Notes: generated by a model from the letters alone, not told the origin. DNA of 64,000 nt from Diploptera punctata (GCA_030220185.1 JASPKZ010001599.1:134501-198500), one strand, 5' to 3'. Counted from the stretch's first letter, positions 30,603 through 40,833 are shown. Made by a program: numbers and translations.

Positions 30603-31286
30603 AGATAAATATAAATAAGACGAAGGCCATGATTATAGGAAAGAAACCAAGGAAGATAGACATGAAGATTAAAGATGAGGCCATTGAGCAAGTGGAGAGC
30701 TTCAAATATTTGGGTTGTACTATCAGTAGTAACATGAACTGCGGTCAAGAAGTAAAGCAGAGGATAGCAATGGCAAAAGAAACTTTCAACAAGAAGAGAA
30801 GCATTTTCTGCGGACCTTTGGCAAAAGAATTAAGGAAGAGGCTAGTGAAGTGCTTTGTGTGGAGTGTAGCATTGTATGGTGCAGAGACTTGGACATTAAG
30901 ACGGAATGAGGAAAAGCGACTGGAAGCTTTTGAGATGTGGATATGGAGAAGAATGGAACGTATAAAATGGACAGACAAAGTAAGAAATAAAGATGTGCTG
31001 GACAGAGTGGGTGAAAGAAGAATAATGCTGGAACTCATAAAGAAGAGGAAAAGAAATTGGATTGGTCACTGGCTAAGAAGAAACTGCCTGCTGAAGGATG
31101 CTCTAGAAGGAATGGTCAACGGAAAGAATGTTAGAGGCAGAAAAAGACATCAGATGATAGACAATATTAAAATAAATGGTTTGTATGCAGATACAAAAAG
31201 GAAAGCTGAGTCAAGGAAAGAGTGGAGAATGCTGAGTTTGCAGTGAAAGACCTACTCTTCAGCAGAACACTATGAATGAATGAATG
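30603..31286 (+). mobile_element. RTE-F LINE, 5'-truncated, 10-bp target duplication; likely partner of SINE1
   Basis: ATATTCTTAA at 30593-30602 and 31287-31296 flanks it. ORF 30629-31246 is an intact RT thumb/C-terminus of BovB/RTE type: VESFKYLGCTISSNMNCGQE, WSVALYGAETWTLRRNEEKR, AFEMWIWRRMERIKWTDKVR, RNWIGHWLRRNCLLKDALEG, RGRKRHQMIDNIK. The 3' end, TTGCAGTGAAAGACCT...GCAGAACACTATGAATGAATG, closely resembles the 3' end of SINE1. No trinucleotide tail; instead a short (ATGA) repeat. Confidence 0.93.
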
Positions 31287-32018
31287 ATATTCTTAATTTG
31301 TACTTTTATCTTAGGGGCTATATTTAGTTTCCCTACGAGGCAGGATATGAATATAAACTTAGAACATTATAAAATCGGCTCCAAACAAAAAAGAAAAAAC
31401 ATTACCAACATAACCAAACTTGAAATAGAATCCAATGACAACAACAAGAAATGGATAACTCTGACGTACACTGGTAAAGAAACATTAAAATTGGCCAACA
31501 CACTAAAAAAGCTCGATAAGAATATTAATATATCCTACAGAACTGACAACAAACTAAACAATTTAATAAACAACAACATCGAAGAAATAGATGAATTCGA
31601 CAATAAAGGCATCTACAAATTAACATGTACAGACTGCAATAAATTCTACATTGGGAAAACTAACAGAAGCTTCAACATTAGATTCAAGGAACATTTCAGA
31701 GATTTCACTTACAATGGAGGAAAATCAAGTTACGCAAAACATGTAATTCAGGCTGGACACCATATGCATAACATCGATAACGCCCTCACAATAGTACATA
31801 GAGAAAACATTCCAACGAGAATAAATATACTGGAGGAAATCGCAATCCTAAGAGAAAACAACAACAACCTGATTCTCAATGAATACACACCTAATCCACA
31901 CAATCCTCTGTACAAAATTCTCACAACCAAGTCACTGCTTCAACAAGGGTCAACAAGAACGGACCTAATGCATTCTGCTGATGATGGGACTAGTCCCGAA
32001 AGGCCTACAGATTTTTAA
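31284..32018 (+). CDS. Penelope-like element C-terminal ORF with GIY-YIG endonuclease
   Basis: The frame opens from Met 31284, but the real element content probably begins after about 31320, because the first ~12 codons lie in the flank of RTE-F. Residues 30-100 look like the end of the PLE RT (KKWITLTYTGKETLKLANTL). Then come GIYKLTC at 109-115, a CxxC at 115-118, FYIGKTNR with YIG at 122-124, the conserved Arg/His region NIRFKEHF, and ILEEIAIL with the likely catalytic Glu near 184-185. The order GIY - CxxC - YIG - R - E is the PLE nuclease fold. A hammerhead-like motif covers the last codons. Intact frame but no RT core, so a truncated copy. Confidence 0.88.
   Translation: MIFLICTFILGAIFSFPTRQDMNINLEHYKIGSKQKRKNITNITKLEIESNDNNKKWITLTYTGKETLKLANTLKKLDKNINISYRTDNKLNNLINNNIEEIDEFDNKGIYKLTCTDCNKFYIGKTNRSFNIRFKEHFRDFTYNGGKSSYAKHVIQAGHHMHNIDNALTIVHRENIPTRINILEEIAILRENNNNLILNEYTPNPHNPLYKILTTKSLLQQGSTRTDLMHSADDGTSPERPTDF
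31974..32011 (+). ncRNA. Hammerhead ribozyme-like motif in PLE 3' end
   Basis: Stem I TCTG (31974-31977) pairs with CAGA (32008-32011). The core is CTGATGA (31978-31984), then one unpaired T. Stem II is GGGAC/GTCCC with a 2-base loop (31986-31997), followed by GAAA (31998-32001). A self-complementary GGCC stands for stem III, and UA precedes the expected cleavage point. Hammerheads with tiny stem III are known in Penelope-like elements. The extra base after CUGAUGA departs from the standard core, so cleavage is unproven. Confidence 0.65.
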
Positions 32019-32035
32019 AAGAAGTTAAGTTGAGG

Positions 32036-32637
32036 AGACGGACCTACAAGGTAACTATATTATAGTTTTTAACCGTACATTACATTACTGTGAACTAATA
32101 CCTCAACGGAAAATCACCATGAATTTTACTAGTATCCACTATTATTATAGCTTAAGATTTGAAGTGAATTTATCCCAAACAATTATATCTGTGTTTAATA
32201 GATCTTTATCAGAAAGTAATTTTAATTTTGAAGGTAAAAATTTGATCTTTGACTCCAAATTTGATGGTTTATATGAGAGAGTAAAGTTTATGTGGACAGC
32301 TACAATTTTTTTTACGTATTATATGAGTTATCAGGTAGATAAAGTATTCATATATTTTACAAAACAAATGTTATGGGAGTTGAGTGTTTCTCATTTATGA
32401 CACAGTGAATTTGTATTGAGTTTTAGTGCTTGTATAGTAATGCCAGCTAAATTTAATAATTAGAAATAAAATTAAAATATGAGGATGGAGCACTGTTTTG
32501 TAATATAATATCACTAATTACAGCGGTCTTGGGTTGTTTACAGAGTGAGAAAAAATTAAACCCCTCGTCTGTCACATATTCTCTAAAATTAGTAGTGTGT
32601 TGTTTTATCATTAAAATAATTCAATTCTTATATTTTA
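32036..32637. other. No recognisable feature
   Basis: The plus ORF 32119-32400 (93 codons) has no motif I recognise. It is AT-rich and probably chance or PLE-flank sequence. Confidence 0.4.
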
Positions 32638-33352
32638 GACACACTCTTATATGCAGATGATCAGGCTCTTTTCGGCAATAATGAAGATGGATTACAATAT
32701 TCCACTCATCATCTTAATATAATAGCCCAACGATTTGACATGGAAATATCAACAACAAAATCTAAAGTTATGGCCTTTCAGGGGAAATTCCCAGTAAGAA
32801 GTAAAATTTGTATTCAGAATTCAATAATAGAGCAAGTTAATTCATTTAAATACTTAGGATATAATCTAACTTATAATGAGGAATGTGATATATCCTTTAA
32901 AATACAAAACTATAATAAAGCTTTAAGAATTATCAACCAAGTTTTTAAACCATCAGAAGTGCAGATACACACAAGAATGAAAATCTATAAAATTCTCGCT
33001 AGACCCATAATCTGTTATGGCAGTGAAGCTTGGACCATCAGAACTCAGGATGATCGTCATATTACAGACACGGAGATGAAATTTCTGCGACGAACTGCAG
33101 GTTATAGCCTTCTAGACCAAAGAAATTCAACAATAGCCAGAGAGTTAAACATCGTACCTATATCTGAATACCTCCAAGAATATAGAAACAATTGGCTAGC
33201 CCATATTCAGCGCATGGATCGTCACAGAATACCAAAACAAATTCTTCACTACATTCCTCGAGGCAGAAGATCTGTGGGTCGACCTTTTCGGAGATGGCGG
33301 GAGACCGTAACGGGCCACTGGGCCTAATACTTGAAAGGACGATGATGATGAT
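32638..33352 (+). mobile_element. RTE-G LINE, 5'-truncated
   Basis: Starts at palm motif C (TLLYADDQALFGNNEDG) in one frame and continues in ORF 32740-33327: MEISTTKSKVMAFQGK, VNSFKYLGYNLTYNEECDIS, RPIICYGSEAWTIRTQDDRH, EMKFLRRTAGYSLLDQ, GRRSVGRPFRRWRETVTGHW. The 3' hairpin GGGCCACTGGGCC overlaps the stop codon, then TAATACTTGAAAGG and an ATG tail. Sister of 57023-57592 and related to RTE-D. Confidence 0.93.
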
Positions 33353-33723
33353 GTTTTGATATGCTTTTGAAATTCATTTTTAATGACCATTTACAATTAT
33401 TGAGCAAGCAATAAGATTATTAATTTAGAATTAATAACAAGAACGTTAATAAATACTGTCTTAGTACAGAGGCATAAATAGATATTTATACAAGTTACTA
33501 CACCAAATATTGTAAACCTGTCTCAAATTTACTTCATTCCATCTCATCCTTCCAGTAAACACACGCCGGACACGAGTAGAGGGTTCATTATGGGATGGAG
33601 TGGAAAATGAATTTAGTTCTTAATTTGGGATTGGATGAGACCAAATTATTAGTGTCTGAAAACCGTTTTTAAAAATTCAGTTTTCAAATTATCACTGAAG
33701 TTATTTGTCTGCAATCCCTGCGT
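33353..33723. other. No recognisable feature
   Basis: AT-rich DNA between RTE-G and MITE-M. Confidence 0.5.
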
Positions 33724-33868
33724 TATCATAAGTAATGCCACGAGTGATTTCAAAATAATTCACGACTCACTCTTGATTTCCAAATTCTCTAGATAAATTC
33801 ACTCCTCACTTCGTGAGTCGTGAATTCATCGATAATTTGGAAATCACTCGTGGCATTACTTATGATAA
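33724..33868. mobile_element. MITE-M, complete palindromic copy
   Basis: TTATCATAAGTAATGCCACG at the left end is matched by the reverse complement at the right end (GGCATTACTTATGATAA), with a further internal hairpin GACTCAC...GTGAGTC. Non-coding, about 145 bp. Related hairpins lie at 27298, 39100, 49895 and 61530. Flanking TTA/TAA suggests a short TA-rich target, not resolved by eye. Confidence 0.85.
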
Positions 33869-33884
33869 ATTTATGGAACATTGA

Positions 33885-34215
33885 AGTACAAAAACAAACA
33901 TTACTGAAGTCTACAAATTGATTGCATTGCCACTACTTATACTCCGTATATGGCAGTGAGAACTGGACTTTAGCTGCCGACCAGTTAAAAAAATAGTATC
34001 TTCACAAATGAGATTTCTTTCGATTTATGGCAGATCATAGAAGAATTATAGACATCAGGAGTGAACTGAATATACAACCAATTACGGCAATGATCGAAAA
34101 CCATAGAACTAATGTTCAACGCATGTCACCAACTAGAATAGCAAAGCTGTCCTGAATTATATTCCTAATGGAAAAAGAAGTGATAACCGACCTATAAAGG
34201 GATGAAGTGATCAGT
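33885..34215 (+). pseudogene. Strongly degraded LINE RT C-terminus
   Basis: Broken frames give KVYKLIALPLL, a ...GSENWTL-like region, SQMRFLSIYGRS and VLNYIPNGKRSDNRPIKG, the order seen in RTE-type RT C-termini. Many stops. No tail recognised before RTE-A begins at 34229. Confidence 0.6.
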
Positions 34216-34228
34216 TTTAGACTTGTAC

Positions 34229-35477
34229 TTACTTACTTACTCGCTGGCACTATCGAACCAGTAGGTTCATGGCCGTGCGGACATAAGCTCTCCATACATA
34301 CCTATCCTGAGCTAATGCTTTCCAATCACTTCCTGTATAATCTACTTCCCTCAAATCATAGGTAATGTTATTCTCCCACCTCATTCTTGGTCTACCAACT
34401 GGGCGTTTTCCCTCTGGCTTCCCTACAAGAAGCTTCCATGCAAGTCTTTCATTCCCCATACGTCCAACATGTCCTGCCCATCGCAGTCTATGAGACTTAA
34501 CTGTTTTTATTATATCTGGCTTCCTATAAAGACCATGCAGTTCATTGTTAAGTAGTCTTCTCCATTCACCTGTCTGTTCATCTCTCTTTGGTCCAAACAT
34601 TTTCCTAAGAACTTTATTCTCAAATACTTGTATTCTCCTTTCCTCCCTTAAAGTAAGAGTCCATGTTTCGCACCCATATAATATAACTAGTAGAATAATA
34701 GTTTTATATATTTTCAGTTTAACGTTTTTTGAAAGGAGTTGGCTCATCAAGAGTCTCTGCAATGCATAATAGCACGCATTTGCAGAATTGAGCCTATGTT
34801 TAATTTCTTTGTGCATCTCATTCCTATTTGTGATTATTGTTCCTAGATATTTGAATTCGGCCACTTCCTCAAAATTTCCCTTATTTGTCATTAGCTGTCC
34901 ATTTCCATTATATAATGAATTTCTACGTGTGACCATATATTTAGTTTTATTGATATTTACTTCCAGTCCTAATTTCTTAGTGTTACTCAATAGTGTGTGC
35001 GTGTTGTCCTTTAGTATCTCCTCGCTATCGGCCAATAATACTACATCATCAGCATAAACTAACAACTTATTAATACCATTGAGTTGTAAGCCTTCCTCAT
35101 TCTCTAAAGATTTAATGGCATGCTCTAGTACAAAATTAAATAGTAGAGGAGATAGAGCATCTCCTTGCTTCAACCCATTCTTGATTTCAAAAGTGTCCGA
35201 AAACTGTTTGCCTACACGCACCCTCGAATGGGGGACTATTTTACCTCCGGAAAATTTTACCCCAGTTGAACCCATGTCCGCATTTCTTGGCAGTTGTATT
35301 TTTACGGTGAAAGATCGTCACTCTTTCGACCAAGGTACTTTTTTCGTCTGGCTTATCACCTTCGACCATTTCGGCATGGGTAACCCTATCGGTAGCAATG
35401 CTACCGTCGGCATAGCTCTCAGGATCATTTAAGCTCGCAAAGCCACTCCACCACGACAAGGTAAAGATTGTACAGGC
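34229..35477 (-). mobile_element. RTE-A LINE with large internal deletion (5' UTR joined to RT)
   Basis: Minus ORF 35275-34250 (341 residues) is the longest RTE-A frame: KNGLKQGDALSPLLFNFVLE (motif B), LLVYADDVVLLADSEEIL (motif C), ILLVILYGCETWTL and GRPRMRWENNITYDLRE, ending AAMN/TAMNLLVR. Upstream, 35480-35241 is the RTE-A 5' leader (SLNDPESYADGS...). Compared with 42434-45690, about 2 kb from the 5' leader to RT motif B is missing. The junction is near 35225-35228. Because the deletion joins the leader to the RT in frame, the first Met of the ORF lies in the leader. Confidence 0.93.
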
Positions 35478-35516
35478 CAAAAGGCCTAAACCTTGATGTC
35501 GATGATGATGATGATT
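35478..35516 (+). repeat. LINE 3'-tail signature abutting the 5' end of RTE-A
   Basis: The plus strand reads ACAGGCC-AAAA-GGCCTAAACC, then TTGATGTC and an ATG array, the exact 3'-end architecture of the RTE-E/G/I families. It sits head to head with the 5' leader of the minus-strand RTE-A copy. In the other long RTE-A copy the leader stops at 45690 without it. Confidence 0.7.
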
Positions 35517-35519
35517 CCG

Positions 35520-36130
35520 TCAAGAGATGAAGAATCGTTCGTTGTAGTCTTTCACAGCAATTACATGGTGGGGAAGTTGATTTGTTCATTTTGTAGAGGC
35601 AAGAATGGAAGCATTCAAGATTTGTCAGGAATTGGGTGTGGCCAATGGAATAAGAAAAATTTGTGTGTTATGTTTGGGATGAATACTTTGGTGTGGGAGG
35701 CGTTCATGGAGCCGGAATTGAATTACAAATTTTGGTGTAATAATCTGCCAGTACTTGCTTGCCTTGAGTCAACGGAATTACTTTGTAATACATTATTGGA
35801 TTCTAGATGGTAGCGATTTTTCCTAAGTACTCAACTCTTTCGTTTCCATGGATTCCTGCATGGCCTCTCACCCGATAGAGAGCTAATATGAATCGATTTT
35901 CTGAGACCGATGAATTTTACCTGCATTCAACGGCTAGATATTTCTTATAGGGGTTGCGTGTAGAGCTGCTTATGAATCTACATACAAAGAGTGATATGTC
36001 GTTTGTTTCTTCTGTTGACTTATCCAGTCCTCCACAGCTATGCTTATTGGTATAAGTTCCGCCTGGAAGGTAGAACAATTCGTGGCGAGTATTTTTACTC
36101 CAATTTGATCTCCTTAGACTTCTTCTACTT
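35520..36130 (-). pseudogene. I/R1-type LINE C-terminus: RNase H domain remnant
   Basis: Minus-strand frames near 36120-35930 give SNW.KNTRHE, ...AELIPISIA-like and DISLFVCRF in shifted frames, equivalent to the plus-strand copy at 36395-36582 (FEAELIGISMAVDWINQQKK, FSLYVDS). The pattern (T.F.AEL..I..A, YVDS..AL) is that of the RNase H domain found after RT in I/R1-clade LINEs. Downstream frames to about 35570 keep GNE-like and HWPHPIPDKS pieces of the C-terminal region. Many stops. Confidence 0.6.
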
Positions 36131-36394
36131 AGTCTACATTCCGGGATGTGGTTTACTGTTTTGCACCCGTTATTAAATATCATGACGTCAGCTTGACCTA
36201 TTCCTGTTGTGTCTATATCATTGTGGTTGTACTTTAACTGCATTTCCTAGTGTATCTTGAGACAATTTGTCATCCTGAATTTGGGTTGATTGCATTTATA
36301 GGTTGACTTGTAGGGATGACTTTAACGTCTTTGTAAGTATTGTTCATAGGTATTTGTATTCAGCCAATTTTGAGGACTAAATAGAAGTCTAAGG

Positions 36395-36582
36395 AGGTCA
36401 AATTGGATTAAAAATACTCGAACGAATTGTTCTACCTTCGAGGCGGAACTTATTGGTATAAGCATGGCTGTGGACTGGATAAATCAACAGAAGAAACAAA
36501 CGACATATTTCTCTTTGTATGTAGATTCATAAGCAGCTCTACACGCAACCCCCATAAGAAATATCTAGCCGTTGAATGCAGG
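36395..36582 (+). pseudogene. Inverted duplicate of the RNase H remnant
   Basis: Plus-strand reading SNWIKNTRTNCSTFEAELIG and ISMAVDWINQQKKQTTYFSL, then YVDS-stop-AALHATP. It is the reverse complement of 35935-36125 with a few differences, so this piece was inverted or duplicated relative to the rest of the I/R1-type element (minus strand). Confidence 0.65.
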
Positions 36583-37190
36583 AAGAAGTAGGAATGAAAT
36601 GAACAAAGAAATTAAACATAGGCTCAATTCTGCAAATGCATGCTATTATGCATTGCAGAGACTCTTGATGTGCCAACTCCTTTCAAAAAACGTTAAACTG
36701 AAAATATATAAAACTATTATTCTACCAGTTATACTTTATGGGTGCGAAACATGGACTCTTACTTTAAGGGAGGAAAGGAGACTACAAGTATTTGAGAATA
36801 AAGTACTTAGAAAAATTTTTGGACCAAAGGAAGATGAACATACAGGTGAATGGAGAAGATTACATAACAATCAACTACATGGTCTTTATAGGAAGCCAGA
36901 TATAATAAGAACAGTTAAGTCTCGTAGACTGCAATGGGTAGGACATGTTGCACGTATGGGGAATGAAAGACTTGCATGGAAGCTTCTTGTAGGAAAGCCA
37001 GAGGGAAAACGCCCAGTTGGTAGACCAAGAATGAGGTGGGAGAACAACATAACTATGATTTGAGGGAAGTATATTATACAGGGAATGATTGGAAATCATT
37101 AGCTCAGGAAAGGGATGTATGGAGGGCTTATTTCCGCGCGGCCATGAACCTACGGGTTTGATAGTGCCAGTGAGTAAGTAAGTAAGTAAG
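36583..37190 (+). mobile_element. RTE-A LINE, 5'-truncated, inserted in the I/R1-type element
   Basis: ORF 36572-37063: MNKEIKHRLNSANACYYALQ, ILPVILYGCETWTL, RRLQWVGHVARMG, GRPRMRWENN, then a frameshift (loss of one T in AACAACATtAAC). Ends with GTGAGTAAGTAAGTAAG. Splits the minus-strand LINE between its thumb (right) and RNase H (left) regions. Confidence 0.92.
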
Positions 37191-37195
37191 TGTAT

Positions 37196-37930
37196 TTCTT
37201 GTAGTGCATTGTTTGAGACTCTTCTGTATGGTTTTGTCGTCAGTATTAGGGAGGATGTTTCTATTTGTTGTAATTTCATCATTGCTATTTTGAATGGAGA
37301 TATACAAGGCCTTCGCGGTACAAGTGATTTTTAGAAAGGGTGGCGTGATTTTATATAATAATGGCCTGGTGATACGGAAGTTGCTTTGGAGCATCTGACC
37401 AAGTTGTACGTATATAGAGTAATTTATTTTAAAGATGGCGGAGTGTGAGAGTACCAGTCCAATTTGCTATCAAGCAATACTGTACAAGTTTCATTTTGGA
37501 AACCACTTTTAGGCTCCATTTAACTAATAGTGGGTCCCTATCGTATTGTTTCTTCTACCTGATATACATTAGCATCGGTGCAGAGTTTCGTCTTCGATTT
37601 TGAAGTTTCTTCATATCTGTTACACCACTCCTCAGTTATTTGAAGAGCTTGTTGTAACGTTGGAAGAATATGTGAGTGGGAGGGACCTCTAAACATGATC
37701 ATTACATAATCGGCATACAAAACAACTTATATGTCTCATTCATTGGAGAATTGTTCTATCAGAGTGCCTAAAATTATATTCTGTAAGATAGGCCCAACTA
37801 CAGAATCTTGGGGAACCCTTCGGTGACAGGTTTTATGGCACAAGAGCTGTATAAGTTGAAGAGAGCTGAGCGGTCCTATAACAAATCCCTGACAATTTCA
37901 TATAAGAAAACTTGTAAAAATAGGCTTACT
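37196..37930 (-). pseudogene. I/R1-type LINE RT remnant
   Basis: Minus-strand frames: RRVPQDSVVGPILQNIILGT (motif B, degraded) near 37815-37755; LYADYVMIMFRGPSHSHILP (motif C as YADY) in ORF 37720-37538; DSKLDWYSHT near 37455; and TTKPYRRVSNNALQEI near 37240-37195. These match the order of an I/R1-clade RT palm and thumb. Truncated upstream of motif B. Confidence 0.7.
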
Positions 37931-37934
37931 CAAT

Positions 37935-38449
37935 CATTCATCCTCTAAAGAGCTTCAATAATTTCCTTCCTTTTTCTGTAAAAAAAAAACTTATTTCAAC
38001 TTCGAATATATCGCATTTCGATTACTGCGATGCAATCTTAACCGACAGGGGCATCAAACTAGCACAAAACATGAAACGTATCCATAACACTTAAATAACT
38101 GATCCCGACCGTCGTGGTTCAGTTCAAACCCGGCCGGGGTCTATGGATTTTTATGATGGAAAAATACGAAATAAGTCCTCCGTGAAGAATTTAAAGCCAT
38201 TAATCCCAAATCTCATAAAATTTGGGCTCGTAAAAGAACCTCGAGCCAAAGATAAAAACTGTGAGCAAAATTTAATCAATATCTTCCATCCAATCAATAC
38301 CTCAGTTGCCTACTATATGTCTTTTTGAGGCGATGAGCTAACCATTTGTTACTTGCTTACATTCACAGGGAAATAAGCGTAACTACAATAGCTTTGTTAA
38401 TTACTTTATCAATGGAGAACCCTTGCCTCGCGTGTGGATGTATGAGTTC
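37935..38449. other. No gene recognised; possible tRNA-like scrap
   Basis: 38101-38145 has CGTCGTGGTTCAGTTCAAACCCGGCCGGGG-like features (given here in outline), reminiscent of a SINE1 B-box region, but too short to assign. Otherwise AT-rich. Confidence 0.3.
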
Positions 38450-39211
38450 ACACAGACTATTTAACTCATGCCCCAAATGGGAGTAAATGACCAATCACGT
38501 TTCAATTATTTCTGTTTTACAACCAATCACAGTCGTGTTTCACCAAATATTTATCAGTGTTATAATTACCATATTAAAGAAAGCTCCTCCTTTTTAATAT
38601 TCTGAACAGGTCTGGCCATTATTTTGCAGTGACTGAGCCTGTGAGAAATACGGCTACCAGATTGTATATATAGTGCATGAATGTCAACACATGCCGCATG
38701 TGGGAGTTAATATAAAAACATTTGTAGCAATTTATTATACCACCAAAAAAAGAAACCACTGTTTGCACTTTCTTAAATGTATTTTTTCCCAGGTAACAAT
38801 CCAGAAAAATATAATTGTCATATTTACATCATACAACATCAGAAATGAATTAATATACAGTTTGATGTGTTTCATTTTTTCTCCACTAGAGAGCATTCTT
38901 ACAATATTGCGTTCCTTTGGCAATAAATAGTATGATCTGGTTGCAGTGATAAACAAAATAAGAAGATGAAGCGTATCTATCGTTTCTCATTTGTTTTCAA
39001 ACATGGACGTTTACATTAAATATATAAATATTTTAAAATAACTAGAGTTAAATAATGATTTGTGAGTAAACAGCTTAATTTTATTCGTTAAATAGTCCTA
39101 ACAAATGCCATTCTTGATTTCCAAATTATCTAGACAAATTCACTCCTCACTTCGTGAGTCGTGAATTTATCGATAATTTGGAAATCACTCGTGGCATTAC
39201 TTATGATAAAG
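38450..39211 (+). mobile_element. MITE-M-like long element, copy 1
   Basis: Starts CAGACTATTTAACTCATGCC and ends GGCATTACTTATGATAAA, with the MITE-M hairpin forming the last ~110 bp (39100-39211). Inner landmarks AACCAATCACAGTCGTG, AAAGAAAGCTCCTCC and GTGAGTAAACAGCTTAATTT recur at 49548-49990 and, inverted, at 61527-62168. Non-coding; small ORFs are chance. Confidence 0.8.
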
Positions 39212-39558
39212 TGTGAGAAAACAGCTTTCACTACGGCGAATGAAATAAAGATGCGACATGACGTTTACTGCATTTATTTAGTTGATACCAATGAAAACAG
39301 ATTACAAGCAGAAGTGGTGCATGGAGAAGCATATGTAGTACGTGTTGGATTTGTCACTTTCTGCTTAGAAGTATTTATATGTTAAGAACACATAAGTCAG
39401 TTGATGAGATATGATAAGATCACCGGGACGCGCAAGTACTACTTAAGAGAAATTTGCGGTTGACGCGACGGCAGGAGGAAGTGATTATAGAGCAATTCCA
39501 TATGTGACTGGCTGACATTTACAATACACTTTTGTAGCAAAATTATTGCATACATATA
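39212..39558. other. No recognisable feature
   Basis: Short spacer before an RTE-E copy. Confidence 0.4.
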
Positions 39559-39559
39559 A

Positions 39560-40098
39560 AAACTGATTGAAATTAGGAGTGTTATTTACGTGATATTAGG
39601 ATGTGACATCAGCTATGGGTATGATAAAGATATTGAACACAAAACACATCAGTTTCAAGCTATTTGTGGTACAATACACAGAACATTGAATAATAAAGCC
39701 CATAAACAAACAAAATTAAAATATTATAAAACAATGGCTGTCCTTTTGTATGGGAGTGAATCTTGGATTACCACTACCAAACAAGAAAGTAAAATCCAAG
39801 CAGCCGAGATGAAATTTTTAAGAAGAGTAAAAGGCTGCACTAGAATGGACCAGATTAGAAACGAGTATATCCGAGAAGAACTGCAGATCTACTCCATAAA
39901 AGAAAATATGTTTAACAACAAGATACAGTGGAAAGAACATGTAGAAAGAATGGAAGAAAGTAGATTACCAAATAAAATCTTCGATTATTTTCCAAGAGGA
40001 AGAAGAGATGTCGGACGTCCTCGGAAGAGATGGTCTTAGATCTATTAGTGAAGACGGAACAGGCAACTCTTGCCTAAACCCGGAAGTGAAGAAGAAGA
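39560..40098 (+). mobile_element. RTE-E LINE, 5'-truncated
   Basis: ORF 39590-40039: ILGCDISYGYDKDIEHKTHQ, KLKYYKTMAVLLYGSESWIT, IQAAEMKFLRRVKGCTRMDQ, VERMEESRLPNKIFDYFPRG and RRDVGRPRKRW-stop. The 3' hairpin AGGCAACTCTTGCCTAAACC and a GAA array follow. Intact frame over 149 codons but only the RT thumb/C-terminus. Confidence 0.93.
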
Positions 40099-40820
40099 AG
40101 AAGACCTACATGATATGATAGAGGAAATGTGTGTGATAAAGACTGTAAATTAACATATAACTTCTGAAGAAAAACAATGTTATTTATTATTTACCAAAGA
40201 ATGTGTGACTGACTGACATAAATGTCAACTCATCACGCAGCTTAACATGTTCATATGCATTATTCTCTGAAATGCCAATCCTAATTCAAATTTCCAAAAT
40301 ACCGTTTGGAGGACACATTTCAAGTTACATCCTCAATAAAAAAACCAAACCAAAATCACAATTAAGACCGGAGTTATAATCTAATATGTGATGTGTGACA
40401 GACTGACTTTATTCTGTGACTGACTGACAAAGCAAATGTTACACAAATGTAACGAAATACTATGAAACTAGATAAACAACTTCGGTAACAGAGATTAATA
40501 AAGAACTACAAATACTTCATCAATTACACGAAATATATTACATTTGATTTTGCTGTCGCTATTTTCTTGGTCATACAAGATCCAAGTGAAACAAGTAGGA
40601 ACAGATTCGTGCAGTTGCTCTGCCGCGTGACGCGGAGTAAGGACCCAGCGGCCGTACACTCTAGCTCGGCCGTAGGTCGGGAGATCCTCTCTGTAAATAT
40701 GCACGGAGTTTAATTGAAACCACAGGAAATCTAGGGCTGACGGAAATTATTATAATTTAAAGGAATCTAAATGTATATTTCTTTAACTGTATTTCCTTAG
40801 CGCTTAATTTGATTTTAATG
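40099..40820. other. No recognisable gene
   Basis: Recurrent short phrase GTGACTGACTGACA (40205, 40395, 40420), otherwise AT-rich. A G+C-richer patch at 40600-40690 contains no known motif. Confidence 0.45.
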
Positions 40821-40833
40821 GCATTTCTTATTT

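Noticed and set aside
35220..35240. Leader-to-RT junction in RTE-A interpreted as a spliced intron
   Set aside because: Compared with the 42.4-45.7 kb copy, a GT lies at the donor side, but the joined sequence does not fit removal up to the nearest AG; a short-homology deletion explains it as well.
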